Assembly: GCA_038114465.1 (NCBI GenBank) | Contig: JAYNQW010000003.1 | Span: forward strand, 203,342 to 267,341 | Direction of reading: 5' to 3' | Source of the DNA: CALINB01 sp938045325 | Lineage (GTDB): Bacteria; Pseudomonadota; Alphaproteobacteria; Rhodospirillales; CALINB01 | DNA: 64,000 nt | In this document: positions 35,860-44,351 of the stretch, one piece after another | How positions within the stretch are numbered: the first letter of the stretch is position 1 | Layout: each line of letters begins with the position of its first letter | Translations under genes and position numbers: made by a program | Notes under the pieces: model-generated | Databases searched by the model: none | Told to the model about the DNA's origin: nothing | The model's input: only the letters and a program-made list of their open reading frames with translations

Positions 35860-37391
35860 CGCTCGGGCTCTAACAGAACATCCATCATCAACCGGTCCAC
35901 GGGCGCAAAATCATCCGTGAGCATTAGTGATCCCAACCGCGCAATTTTTTGATCTACATTTTTATTTGGTTGTCGGATCCAGGTCCGTCCAAAGCCATAA
36001 CGCGCGAACAACCAACCCGGCGGACTTGATTTTTTTCCGGCAACGACGGAATAGGTTACACGCCCTGGATTTTTCACCTCTTCCATTTCCAGCCAGACTT
36101 CCACCGTTGGGAACGATTGCTTAAGTGTTTTCACCAAACTCAGCAAAAAACGAGGCTGATTTCCGCTATCGACCACATTGACGACATAAAAGCCTTGATC
36201 GCTAAGTCTTGCAGCGATTTTCTCATGAAACTCATAGGTCACCAAATGTGTCGGTACGGAAATATCGTGAAAAGCATCGCCAAAAACGACGTCAAATTTC
36301 ATTGTAGACGGCAGCTGCTGTAACGCAACACGGGCATCCTGATGAAGCACTGTCATATCTGATGGTGATTGTTGTAGCCACATCTTCTCTCGCGCTGCGA
36401 CCGTAACATTTGGGTCTATTTCGGCAACGACAATCGTTGGTGGTGTATTTTGCGCGGCCCAGGCCCGGGGTAGAGTATATCCCCCACCACCGATAAAAAA
36501 AGCGCTGGTTAAACCATTAGGACCTAACCGCGCACGGACGATTTCATCAACAAAATGTATATAAGGACTAAAAAATAATTTCGGATCGTTTTTGTCGTTG
36601 ATGCTGTGTATCAGGTGATCCAACACCATAATTTTACTCGCACGGCCACTCTGCCCTGCATAGTTCTCGATACGAATACAGAAGTAGTCGCTTTCTTTAT
36701 AACAGGGCGAGGAAAACGCTTTCACCTTATTTCCCCATGCACCCATCATCGCACCGGGAATGACCAACCCAACGATCACGCCGATTCGAAAAATATAATT
36801 TGCCGCAAAGGCAATTGCGAGAACGGCGTAGATTGCCGCAACGGCAATGACCGTCCAGGTCGAACCTATCCAGGATATAAAAATATATCCGGCAGCCAAC
36901 GTACCCGCGATACTACCCAACGTGCCCAAAGCGTACATACGCCCGATGACCCGGCCATGATCATGCGTGTCATGGTCAATTGCCAGTTTGGTTAGTAATG
37001 GCGCGACAATGCCGACAAAAAGGCTGGGCAACAGGAACACTGTTGTGGTTAGTATTAAGATGATGACAATAGGCCCCATCGAATGACCGCCCAGCAAGCC
37101 TGCGATGGTTCTAAGAAGTATAAGTGACGCTAAGGTCGAAACGGCTGCTAATGCAAAAGCGACGGCAATACGGCAGCTCCCTTGTTGCGAATTGACTTGG
37201 GGACCAGCAAGACGCCCGCCGATCCAATGGCCAATCGATAGCCCTAGAAGCACGACAGCAATGATCGCCGTCCACGTATAAAGCGACATGCCGACATAAG
37301 GCGCCAACAGCCGCCCAGCGACTATTTCAATAATAAGGCCACAGGCCGAAGCGATAAAAACCGCTATTCCATAAGATATTTGCAGCAGCAT
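35856..37391 (-). CDS. Membrane protein with C-terminal spermidine-synthase-like domain
   Basis: 511 residues. Residues 1-215 form about seven membrane helices; residues 240-510 form a Rossmann-type spermidine-synthase-like domain with FFIGGGGYTLPRAWAAQ, VVAEIDPNVTVAAREKMWL and DVVFGDAFHDISVP. Fused MFS-like/spermidine synthase proteins of this kind exist in many bacteria, with substrate usually unproven. It stands alone on this strand between the lipoate and sox operons and divergent to the secreted DsrE-like gene, so a sulfur-linked role is only suggested by position. Confidence 0.75.
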   Translation of the reverse strand: MLLQISYGIAVFIASACGLIIEIVAGRLLAPYVGMSLYTWTAIIAVVLLGLSIGHWIGGRLAGPQVNSQQGSCRIAVAFALAAVSTLASLILLRTIAGLLGGHSMGPIVIILILTTTVFLLPSLFVGIVAPLLTKLAIDHDTHDHGRVIGRMYALGTLGSIAGTLAAGYIFISWIGSTWTVIAVAAIYAVLAIAFAANYIFRIGVIVGLVIPGAMMGAWGNKVKAFSSPCYKESDYFCIRIENYAGQSGRASKIMVLDHLIHSINDKNDPKLFFSPYIHFVDEIVRARLGPNGLTSAFFIGGGGYTLPRAWAAQNTPPTIVVAEIDPNVTVAAREKMWLQQSPSDMTVLHQDARVALQQLPSTMKFDVVFGDAFHDISVPTHLVTYEFHEKIAARLSDQGFYVVNVVDSGNQPRFLLSLVKTLKQSFPTVEVWLEMEEVKNPGRVTYSVVAGKKSSPPGWLFARYGFGRTWIRQPNKNVDQKIARLGSLMLTDDFAPVDRLMMDVLLEPER

Positions 37392-37514
37392 GCGTGACCT
37401 TATTTTATTTGATTTCGATCATATTGGTTTTCTTAAAACTTGGGCATAGTTGTCGGTATTCCGATTAGGATATACTTCCAGTGGTATTCAGAGCAGGACG
37501 AGAAGGCCCACGTG

Positions 37515-37967
37515 ATGAAACAAACGCTCATAATAGCACTTCTTTCGGCCATCTTGGTATCGGCCGCACCTGTTCGCGCCGATACGGTTCTGGCCGATCC
37601 AAAACCGTCATTTGACAATCCCCGCCGCATTGCGCTGATGCTGAGCACGGATGATCCAAAAACCATCAACCAACTGTTATTTAATGTCATTAACATTCAA
37701 AAATTCTATGGCATCGATAATGTTAAACTTGTTGTTGTCGCTTATGGTGCCGGTTTACGCGCATTAATGAAGGACACTTCACCGGTTGCCAGTCGCATTA
37801 GAAGCCAGCAGCAGTACGGTATCCGCTTTATAGCCTGCGGCAATACAATGGATGCCATAAAGAAAAAACCGGACTCATTGATAAAAGGCGTCGAGTGGGT
37901 TCAGGCCGGGCTACCGGAATTAGTCGAACGTCAGCTTCGTGGCTGGGTGATTTTGAATCCTTACTAA
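37515..37967 (+). CDS. Secreted DsrE-family protein
   Basis: 150 residues with a signal peptide (MKQTLIIALLSAILVSAAPV, cleavage near RA-DTV) and a DsrE/DsrF-like domain (RIALMLSTDDPKTINQLLFNV, KLVVVAYGAGLRALMKD) with a single Cys in RFIACGNTMD. DsrE proteins carry sulfane sulfur on Cys; a periplasmic version next to sox genes could receive sulfur from SoxY or shuttle persulfide. The chosen ATG lies 75 bases inside the frame because only it leads to a proper signal peptide. The soxW-like gene follows after 111 bases. Confidence 0.75.
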   Translation: MKQTLIIALLSAILVSAAPVRADTVLADPKPSFDNPRRIALMLSTDDPKTINQLLFNVINIQKFYGIDNVKLVVVAYGAGLRALMKDTSPVASRIRSQQQYGIRFIACGNTMDAIKKKPDSLIKGVEWVQAGLPELVERQLRGWVILNPY

Positions 37968-38078
37968 TTGTAATCCATACAATTATCAATCCAGGCTGGC
38001 CCCAAACTACTTATTCATTTATTATTATATGTTCTTAAGGCCCTGATTGGCCAGGACTTGATCCGAGAGGGTGCTGTC

Positions 38079-38714
38079 ATGCTGCAGAAAAACTCGATTC
38101 CAGCTTTTCTAATAGCAACGTTGTTAATGCTGTCTTCTTCAGCGGTATTTGCGGCCGGACAAAAACTACTGCCGGCGATCGAGCCTGGTGAAGACGGCAT
38201 GTATCACCAACCATGGTTTTACGAAAGCTTCCTTGATCTTGCCGAAGATGTCACCGAATCAGCCAAAGCCGGCAAGCGTGTTGTCATCATCTTTGAACAG
38301 CGCGGATGCCCCTATTGCAAAGAAATGCATGTGGTCAATCTTCGCCGACCTAAGATCGTTAATTACATTAAGAAGAATTTTAATGTCATTAAAATGGATC
38401 TCTGGGGATCACGTGAAGTCACGGATTTTGACGGCAAAAAATTACCGGAAAAGGAATTCGCCCGAAAATATGGCGTACAATTCACGCCAACAATGATTTT
38501 TCTACCTGACTCGCCCAAAGGATTAAAAGATAAACACCCCCGTGACCGCGAAGCGTTTCGCATCTTCGGCTATTGGAAGCCGTTTCACTTTCTCAACTCG
38601 TTCGTTTATGTGAAAACGAACGGCTACAAAAAACAACCAAGCTTTCAACGGTGGCTTTCCGCCCACGCCGAGGAACTGCGGGCCAAGGGCAAAGAAGTCA
38701 AACTCTGGGAATAA
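38079..38714 (+). CDS. soxW: Periplasmic thioredoxin-like protein, SoxW type
   Basis: 211 residues with a signal peptide ending SAVFAAGQK and redox motif CPYC in RGCPYCKEMH, then KMDLWGSREVTDFDGK and GVQFTPTMIF with the cis-Pro. SoxW-type proteins accept electrons from the membrane protein SoxV/CcdA and keep SoxYZ active. The convergent ccdA-like gene ends one base away, which supports the pairing. Start with GAGAGGG seven bases upstream. A second, related protein with CGSC is encoded at 43.7 kb. Confidence 0.8.
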   Translation: MLQKNSIPAFLIATLLMLSSSAVFAAGQKLLPAIEPGEDGMYHQPWFYESFLDLAEDVTESAKAGKRVVIIFEQRGCPYCKEMHVVNLRRPKIVNYIKKNFNVIKMDLWGSREVTDFDGKKLPEKEFARKYGVQFTPTMIFLPDSPKGLKDKHPRDREAFRIFGYWKPFHFLNSFVYVKTNGYKKQPSFQRWLSAHAEELRAKGKEVKLWE

Positions 38715-39458
38715 TTATCCCCATTTCCAAAAATCCGGGGCGATTTCTAGCAGCCACTGAGCTGCATTAGCCATAGAGCCGGTAAAAATTGCAATGCCGG
38801 TAATGACGAGCAAGCTGCCGATCGTAACCTCCACCTTGCGGATATGCTTTCGGAACCGGCCCATAAAGTTCATGAAGGGGCGAACAAATAATGCGGCAAC
38901 CAGAAACGGAATCCCGATGCCGGCAGCATAGAGAGCGAGAAGACTTGTACCATACCAGGGTGAATCACCCGCTGCCGCAACCATCAGGATCGAAGCTAAA
39001 ATGGGCCCGACGCACGGCGTCCAGCCAAACGCAAAAGCCAAACCCAAAATATATGAACCGATAATGCCAGAAGGTTTCTTCTCAATATGGAACCGCCGTT
39101 CATAATTAAGGAAACCGATCCGAAAAAGCCCCATGTAATGCAGGCCGAAAATAACGATGACGACGCCGGCAATTTTAGCCAGGATATTCAGGTGCTCCGT
39201 TAATGCCTTGCTAATTGTCGAAGCCGTTGCACCCAGCATAATAAAAACGGTTGCAAAACCGATTACAAACGCCAGTGCCGAGATAAAGACTTGTTTGGTG
39301 AGCGCTTTATCGGCCTCACCTTCAGCCGTCAAGCGCTCAAATGAAGCACCACTTAGAAAGGACAAATAAGCCGGCACGAGCGGCAATACACACGGGGAAG
39401 CAAAACTCAAAAGCCCCGCCAGCAGTGCGCCCGGATAACTGATTTGAAAAGGGTCCAT
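38715..39458 (-). CDS. soxV: CcdA-like electron-transfer protein (SoxV)
   Basis: 247 residues with six membrane helices and the two conserved cysteines in FASPCVLPLVPAYL and GWTPCVGPILA. CcdA/SoxV proteins move electrons across the membrane to periplasmic thioredoxins. It is the last gene of the soxXYZAB run, 21 bases after soxB, and lies tail to tail with the soxW-like gene, which fits the SoxV-SoxW pair. The homologous CcdA family could also serve cytochrome c assembly, so the symbol is by context. Confidence 0.82.
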   Translation of the reverse strand: MDPFQISYPGALLAGLLSFASPCVLPLVPAYLSFLSGASFERLTAEGEADKALTKQVFISALAFVIGFATVFIMLGATASTISKALTEHLNILAKIAGVVIVIFGLHYMGLFRIGFLNYERRFHIEKKPSGIIGSYILGLAFAFGWTPCVGPILASILMVAAAGDSPWYGTSLLALYAAGIGIPFLVAALFVRPFMNFMGRFRKHIRKVEVTIGSLLVITGIAIFTGSMANAAQWLLEIAPDFWKWG

Positions 39459-39479
39459 CAGAACGCTGCCTTGCTTGCG

Positions 39480-41168
39480 TCACACGCCACGGACTTTGAT
39501 GGCGGGATTGCCTTTAACATCAATGGCTTTATGTCTTCCGACATAGCTACTGACAACGTCATAAATCGGCGGCCCTTTGGCACCAGGATTAACGGATGCC
39601 CATCCGGCAACGACATAGGATTTTGATGCATCAATCGGCTCACCGGTTTTCAGCAATGTCATATTAGACACACGTGAGCCCATTGGTTTGGAAATATCAA
39701 GCGTGTACCCCATGCCGCCAACGCGAACCATATCACCACCTTGTTGGTAATAAGGGTCCGTATTAAACAGATTATCGCCAACATCCTCGAGGATCGTTTT
39801 GATGAAGTCCCCTTTGATGTTATTTCGCGTACAAGCCGGGTAAGTGATGGCGGTGTGATTATAAATATCTTCCATGCGGATATCATGTCCCGGCATCACA
39901 CAAGCGCCCCACCGAAAGCCCGGTGAAAATGCAATTTGCGCATCACGCTCCTCAAGCATCGCCTGGCAAATTAAATCATCAAAGGTGCCGTTAAAGTTAC
40001 CGCGGCGATGCAACAACCCTTTTGTTTTGCCCATGACCTTATTCAGCATCGCTTCATGAGGCGCCCGAATATCCTTTACGAGCGCCGCCATTTCTTTATT
40101 CGCAGGTATGGCATCGGAAAAAACAGGAATCAGCTTAAAGCGATAATTCGTAACACGTTTATTTTTAACCTCAAGATCAAGGCGCGCCAGAAATTTACCG
40201 TGCGACCCTGAAGCAACCATCAGCGTATCGCCAACTTTGATAACGGCTGGAATGGCATCGTGGGTGTGCCCCGTTAGCAGAATATCAATCCCTTTGACGC
40301 GCGAAGCTAGTTTGCGGTCCACGTCAAATCCATTATGACTGGCAAGAACAATCAATTCGGCACCGGCTTTACGTGCAGCCTCGACATTTTTACGAACCAT
40401 GTCTTCTTTGATTCCAAAAGACCATTTCGAAATCAAGTGGCGAGGGTTCGCAACAGGCGTGTAGGGAAAAGCCTGGCCGATGATGGCAATTTTAATACCG
40501 CCACGTTCGAAGAATGCCGTGCTTTTAAAAACAGGCTCTTCCCATTCTGTATCCGTTACATTACCGGCCAGAAACGGAAATTTGAGTTTTTTAATCAGCT
40601 CACGAACACGTTTGTCGCCATAAGTAAATTCCCAATGGGCGGTCATCACATCAACGCCGAGTGCGTTTTGCACACGCACCATGTCTTCGCCTTGGGTCTT
40701 TAATGATGTGTACGAACCCTGCCAGGTATCGCCATTATCGATCAGCAGTGTTTTTCCAGGTCGGGAGGCACGAATATCATTCACCAACGTTGCCATATGG
40801 GCCATGCCGCCAACGCGGCCGTATTCCTTGCTCAAATGGACAAAATCTTCACTTGAAAATGCATACGCTTCAGGCGAACCCGGCGTGAGATTAAATTTTT
40901 TAAGGAGCTCTTTGCCGGTAATATGCGGCGGCAGGCCATGAACTTCCCCGACCCCGATATTCACCTCGGGCTCGCGGAAATACAGCGGCATAAGCTGGGC
41001 ATGACAATCGGTATAATTGAGAAGGGTTACCTGCCCAATTGAATCAAATTTTTGGAGCTTTCGGTAAGATATTTTTTGTTTTGCCGCGGCAGCCGTTAAG
41101 CTTTGCGCACCTCCCGTCAATGCGGCAGTTGCGGCGGCGACTTGAAGAAAATCCCTGCGTGACAGCAC
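39480..41168 (-). CDS. soxB: Thiosulfohydrolase SoxB
   Basis: 562 residues with a Tat signal (LSRRDFLQVAAATAAL) and the 5'-nucleotidase-like dimanganese fold: NYTDCHAQLMPLYFREPE, LIDNGDTWQGSYTSL, VLASHNGFDVD and ILLTGHTHDA. SoxB hydrolyses SoxY-bound thiosulfonate to release sulfate. A GTG nine bases upstream is open, but GAGGAAG on this strand is best placed for the GTG used here. No soxCD follows, so the sulfane sulfur on SoxY must leave by another route. Confidence 0.93.
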   Translation of the reverse strand: MLSRRDFLQVAAATAALTGGAQSLTAAAAKQKISYRKLQKFDSIGQVTLLNYTDCHAQLMPLYFREPEVNIGVGEVHGLPPHITGKELLKKFNLTPGSPEAYAFSSEDFVHLSKEYGRVGGMAHMATLVNDIRASRPGKTLLIDNGDTWQGSYTSLKTQGEDMVRVQNALGVDVMTAHWEFTYGDKRVRELIKKLKFPFLAGNVTDTEWEEPVFKSTAFFERGGIKIAIIGQAFPYTPVANPRHLISKWSFGIKEDMVRKNVEAARKAGAELIVLASHNGFDVDRKLASRVKGIDILLTGHTHDAIPAVIKVGDTLMVASGSHGKFLARLDLEVKNKRVTNYRFKLIPVFSDAIPANKEMAALVKDIRAPHEAMLNKVMGKTKGLLHRRGNFNGTFDDLICQAMLEERDAQIAFSPGFRWGACVMPGHDIRMEDIYNHTAITYPACTRNNIKGDFIKTILEDVGDNLFNTDPYYQQGGDMVRVGGMGYTLDISKPMGSRVSNMTLLKTGEPIDASKSYVVAGWASVNPGAKGPPIYDVVSSYVGRHKAIDVKGNPAIKVRGV

Positions 41169-41196
41169 GGCGTACACTTCCTCTTCAAAAAAGAAA

Positions 41197-41241
41197 CGGG
41201 GGCAGTGAGAGAAATCATATCGCGTTCTCTCGCCACCCCCG
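41197..41241 (-). terminator. Hairpin with T-run between soxA and soxB
   Basis: The arms CGGGGGCAGTGAGAGAA and TTCTCTCGCCACCCCCG pair at 14 of 17 positions across an 11-base loop. On the soxA-to-soxB strand the hairpin is followed by TTTCTTTTTT, so it looks like an intrinsic terminator or attenuator that would lower soxB relative to soxXYZA. An mRNA-stabilising role for the soxA 3' end is also possible. Confidence 0.65.
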
Positions 41242-41260
41242 AATTAATTATTATCTTTTG

Positions 41261-42106
41261 TTAGTTTCGCACCGAGGGGGTTTCAACGGGGAGGCCATTC
41301 GCCCGGTGCTTCAAATATAATTCAAGGTTGGTGTACTCAGGAGAGCCGCGCTTAAAAGGCTTCGCCCGGATTTGCTTATTGCAACCAGCGAAGCGGCGAT
41401 GCAACGAGCCGATTTTTTGCCATTTCAAGCGAAAGGTCGGGAAGCCATTTGGCATGCCCCAACTCAACAGATTCGACCGCGCCATTTTCTCGGCATTATC
41501 GATATGGCAGTGCTTACACGCCATATCGAGCAAGCCGCGGCGTTCATAATAAAACGCTTTGCCCTTGTCGTAGAATTTCTTGGCCGGACCCGAAATGGAA
41601 ACATTCATCGGCATCCCGCGGGACTGCAGACCGATAAAGGCGGCCATGCCATTCATGTCATCGGATTCCCACTTCCAAGGCTTGGCGCCCATCTTCTCTT
41701 TGCGATGCATATTAATCTTGGCTTGCAGCGCAACCATCTTTTTGAGTTTCTTGTCGTAAACGGGATATTTCGCCATGACGCCTTTCATCGACGAGGCATC
41801 CTTATGGCACGAAGCGCAGGACTTACCGGCCTTACCGTCGACTTTCGACCAATTGCGCTTGCCGATATCGACCCAAACGAATGCAGGATTGGAAAAATCG
41901 TCATCCTGCATATCCCGGGTCATCGTCGTCATATACACATAACCGGATTTTTTATCGCCGACCGTATATTTCGAGTTTCGCGGGTCGGCCATCCGGCGTT
42001 CAAGTTCCGATTTCTTTTTCATTTCAGCGACCGCGCTGTGGGCGACCATCATCATGGCGGCACAACTCAATACGATCGATATCTTCCCCCAAATGTTAAA
42101 TTTCAT
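41261..42106 (-). CDS. soxA: SoxA, dihaem cytochrome c subunit
   Basis: 281 residues with a signal peptide (cleavage near VAHSAVA), two CxxCH haem sites (CASCHKD and CKHCHID) and the active-site Cys in FAGCNKQIRA that forms the persulfide ligand. SoxXA joins thiosulfate to SoxY in the periplasm. The first CxxCH is present, so this is the dihaem form. Order soxX-Y-Z-A-B is conserved, with short gaps. Confidence 0.92.
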   Translation of the reverse strand: MKFNIWGKISIVLSCAAMMMVAHSAVAEMKKKSELERRMADPRNSKYTVGDKKSGYVYMTTMTRDMQDDDFSNPAFVWVDIGKRNWSKVDGKAGKSCASCHKDASSMKGVMAKYPVYDKKLKKMVALQAKINMHRKEKMGAKPWKWESDDMNGMAAFIGLQSRGMPMNVSISGPAKKFYDKGKAFYYERRGLLDMACKHCHIDNAEKMARSNLLSWGMPNGFPTFRLKWQKIGSLHRRFAGCNKQIRAKPFKRGSPEYTNLELYLKHRANGLPVETPSVRN

Positions 42107-42132
42107 AACGTGCCTCCTCCAGTTAAAAACGC

Positions 42133-42453
42133 CTACTTAACCGTTATTTTACGCGACGCTTTAACGGTTTTGCCTTTGTCGTCGGTCCAAGAAAACTCGA
42201 ACGTCCCGCTTTCCGAGACCTTTGTATAGAACGAAAAGTACGGATTTGCAGAAATCGCCGGATGCATATCGGTACTAAACACTTCTTTGCCGTTAAACTT
42301 GGCAACGAACTTGTTGATAATCATCCGCGGCACGAGCTTGCCTTTGCTCTTCCGACGGCCCGTTTCCATTTTATGAGGCGCCAGTGTTTTAATTTGAATC
42401 ACTTCGCCCTTTTTAGCGGAGCTTGGAACCTTTACGCGGGGTTTCTTCGCCAT
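42133..42453 (-). CDS. soxZ: SoxZ, sulfur-carrier partner
   Basis: 106 residues with the immunoglobulin-like SoxZ pattern: PRVKVPSSAKKGEVIQIKTL, HKMETGRRKS, KVFSTDMHPAISANPYFSF and FSWTDDKGK. SoxZ has no own signal; it binds SoxY and supports its export by the Tat system. It lies between soxY and soxA with 21 and 26 base gaps. Confidence 0.93.
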   Translation of the reverse strand: MAKKPRVKVPSSAKKGEVIQIKTLAPHKMETGRRKSKGKLVPRMIINKFVAKFNGKEVFSTDMHPAISANPYFSFYTKVSESGTFEFSWTDDKGKTVKASRKITVK

Positions 42454-42474
42454 GATGTTTCTCCCTTCCCCTGA

Positions 42475-42948
42475 TCAGCCGCCGCAGCCGCCAATGGTGA
42501 CTTTGATTTTCTTTTTGGCCACATAGACCGAACCGTCGTTCATAACGGCTGCCGCGATGACGTTCTGGGTCTTGCCCAACCGGATGCGTGTCGAGACCGC
42601 TGCTTTGCCGGAAGACGCCGACAAGTTAAACGAAGCGACTGCCGGCGTAGGATTGCCTTCGGATAAAACATGAATAGCCTTCACGTAATCCTTGGACGTC
42701 ATCGGACTGTCAACGGTGACGCTGAGCGGTACTGTCCGACCGTTCTCGGCAATTTCCGGCAATTTAATCGTAACGCGACCGGATTTTGCCGCGGCACCTC
42801 CTGTTAATTTTTTTAACAACGCATCGGCTTTTGCCGGCGTCGCAAAAGATTCACTAGGCAGAACACTGCTTGCGGCAACGGCGACGGCACCAAGTCCGGC
42901 GGCCCTTAACACATCCCGGCGAGCAATCTGTATATTGGATTTAGCCAT
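42475..42948 (-). CDS. soxY: SoxY, sulfur-carrier protein
   Basis: 157 residues with a Tat signal (ARRDVLRAAGLGAVAVAASS) and the C-terminal swinging-arm end VTIGGCGG, whose Cys carries the sulfur intermediates. SoxY is bound by SoxZ and passed to SoxXA and SoxB in the periplasm. Without SoxCD the sulfane sulfur left on this Cys must be moved elsewhere. It follows soxX by 36 bases. Confidence 0.94.
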   Translation of the reverse strand: MAKSNIQIARRDVLRAAGLGAVAVAASSVLPSESFATPAKADALLKKLTGGAAAKSGRVTIKLPEIAENGRTVPLSVTVDSPMTSKDYVKAIHVLSEGNPTPAVASFNLSASSGKAAVSTRIRLGKTQNVIAAAVMNDGSVYVAKKKIKVTIGGCGG

Positions 42949-42984
42949 AATTCATTTCTCCTAAATTGAAGCCACCCTTAACCC

Positions 42985-43449
42985 TTATTCGTATTTCGTC
43001 AGGGTCATAAGATACGCGAGAATATCTTCGACCTCTTGGGCCGAAATGATCGTCTTCCCTTTCCATTTTTTCTGAACCCGATTAAGGCCAGTCGTTTTGT
43101 AAAACGACGGCATGATTGTGTCAGGATTCACTTTTTTGGGATCGACCAAACGTAAGCGCAATTCGCCAATTTTATAGCGCTTCGCAATACCATAAAGCGT
43201 CACGCCAATATTTCCGTGATCCGCCTGTTCGGGAATCGGCATGACATGACACGTAAGGCAATTACCCTTTTTGCGGCTGATCGCAACTTTGCGGCCGTTT
43301 ACAGGATCACCGGGTTTGCCGGTTAAAGATTTCGGGATCGACTTCCCGACAATCTTATATTTTGCCATTTCCATCGCTGAAACAGCGTTACTACTTGTTA
43401 GCAATGCAAAAGAAAAAACGGCAACGATGAGCGTTGATAACTTCGTCAT
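42985..43449 (-). CDS. soxX: SoxX, monohaem cytochrome c subunit
   Basis: 154 residues with a signal peptide (MTKLSTLIVAVFSFALLTSS) and one CxxCH (CLTCHVMPIP), with the distal Met in IMPSFYKT. SoxX pairs with SoxA. An open start 72 bases upstream would remove the signal peptide, whereas the chosen ATG is preceded by GGGGAG. Promoter and operator sites lie in the 43500-43610 region shared with the divergent soxW-like gene. Confidence 0.9.
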   Translation of the reverse strand: MTKLSTLIVAVFSFALLTSSNAVSAMEMAKYKIVGKSIPKSLTGKPGDPVNGRKVAISRKKGNCLTCHVMPIPEQADHGNIGVTLYGIAKRYKIGELRLRLVDPKKVNPDTIMPSFYKTTGLNRVQKKWKGKTIISAQEVEDILAYLMTLTKYE

Positions 43450-43545
43450 ATGCGTCTCCCCATAATTTCCCCTCACTTTAGCGAAGGGCCAACGGACTGG
43501 TTGAAAGCCCGAGATATTCAAACGTTTTTAAAGCCTTCCCATGCA

Positions 43546-43609
43546 ATTATATTCATTTTTTTGCATGTGTTACAAATTATTATATTCTTGTTTTTGCATA
43601 TGTTACAAT
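43546..43609. promoter_or_regulatory. Divergent sox promoter region with two repeated operator half-palindromes
   Basis: ATTC-N8-GCAT occurs twice, at 43551-43566 and 43584-43599, exactly 33 bases apart, inside two near-identical AT-rich repeats (ATTATATTC...GCATRTGTTACAA). On the soxX strand a TATAAT (43551 to 43546) with TTGTAA 18 bases upstream puts the first site between -35 and -10. On the soxW-like strand TACAAT (43604-43609) follows the second site. The layout suits repressor control of both genes. Confidence 0.65.
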
Positions 43610-43711
43610 AGTCAATATAGGGAATTATCCACACCACCCGCCAGCAACACTCGGCAGGATCAAACTGGCGTGAGTAGCGGAATACTGCATCATTAATGAG
43701 TAGGTAACGTG

Positions 43712-44287
43712 ATGACAAAAAAACTGACAATGACCCTGACGGCCCTTTTCTTAGCAATTTTAATTTTACCGAATAACTCTTTTGCCGGGCCGCAAATGCG
43801 CGATGACGGCATTCATACCGAATCATGGATGAAGTCCATGACGTTCCTTGATCTCAAAGAAGATCTCGCCGAAGCGAAAAAAAAAGGCAAAGGACTAGTC
43901 ATCCTCTACGAAGCACCGGGTTGCGGTAGCTGTAAAAAACTTCATGAAGTTAACTTTCAAAAACCGGATCTCGTAAAGTTTATCACTAAAAATTTCGATG
44001 TGATGCAAATCAACATCTTTGGCGATAACGAGGTAACGAATTTTGACGGTAAAGTTTTAAGCGAGAAAAAACTCGCCCAAAAACTCGGCATCCATTTTAC
44101 GCCGACAACCGTTTTTTACGGCAAAAAGGGTGAAGAACTCTTTCGCATGCCGGGATATCTCAGCCCCCGTTTCTATAAGAAGGGCTTTGATTACGTTTTA
44201 GCCGGCGGGCCGCAAAAGAAAGTTTTATTCCCCCATTGGATTCGCGATCAAAAAATGAAGAAAAAGAAATCCAATAAAGGGTCCTAA
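43712..44287 (+). CDS. Periplasmic thioredoxin-like protein, second SoxW-type
   Basis: 191 residues with a signal peptide (MTKKLTMTLTALFLAILIL, then SFA) and redox motif CGSC in APGCGSCKKLHEV. The rest (NIFGDNEVTNFDGKVLSEKKL, FTPTTVFYGKKG) parallels the CPYC protein at 38.1 kb closely, so the two are paralogs with different active-site dipeptides and potentials. GTG three bases upstream is an alternative start. A clean terminator follows. Confidence 0.82.
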   Translation: MTKKLTMTLTALFLAILILPNNSFAGPQMRDDGIHTESWMKSMTFLDLKEDLAEAKKKGKGLVILYEAPGCGSCKKLHEVNFQKPDLVKFITKNFDVMQINIFGDNEVTNFDGKVLSEKKLAQKLGIHFTPTTVFYGKKGEELFRMPGYLSPRFYKKGFDYVLAGGPQKKVLFPHWIRDQKMKKKKSNKGS

Positions 44288-44309
44288 ATACAAACTGAAT
44301 TACGTTAAA

Positions 44310-44339
44310 AAGCCGCCACTAGTCTGGCGGCTTAATTTT
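44310..44339 (+). terminator. Intrinsic terminator after the second SoxW-type gene
   Basis: AAGCCGCC and GGCGGCTT form an eight-base-pair stem with an eight-base loop, followed by AATTTTTT. It separates the thioredoxin gene from the pseudo-amidotransferase gene downstream. Confidence 0.85.
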
Positions 44340-44351
44340 TTGGAAATCGAG

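Noticed and set aside
37392..37514. ATTC-N8-GAAT operator before the secreted DsrE-like gene
   Set aside because: ATTC occurs twice there, but the bases at the other half-site (ATAT and ACGA) do not match.
37968..38078. Operator before the soxW-like gene
   Set aside because: ATTC-N8-TTAT is only half of the palindrome, so it is not counted.
38715..44287. Searching for soxC and soxD in the sox operon
   Set aside because: No molybdopterin sulfite-dehydrogenase-like (SoxC) or cytochrome c SoxD reading frame is present anywhere in the window.
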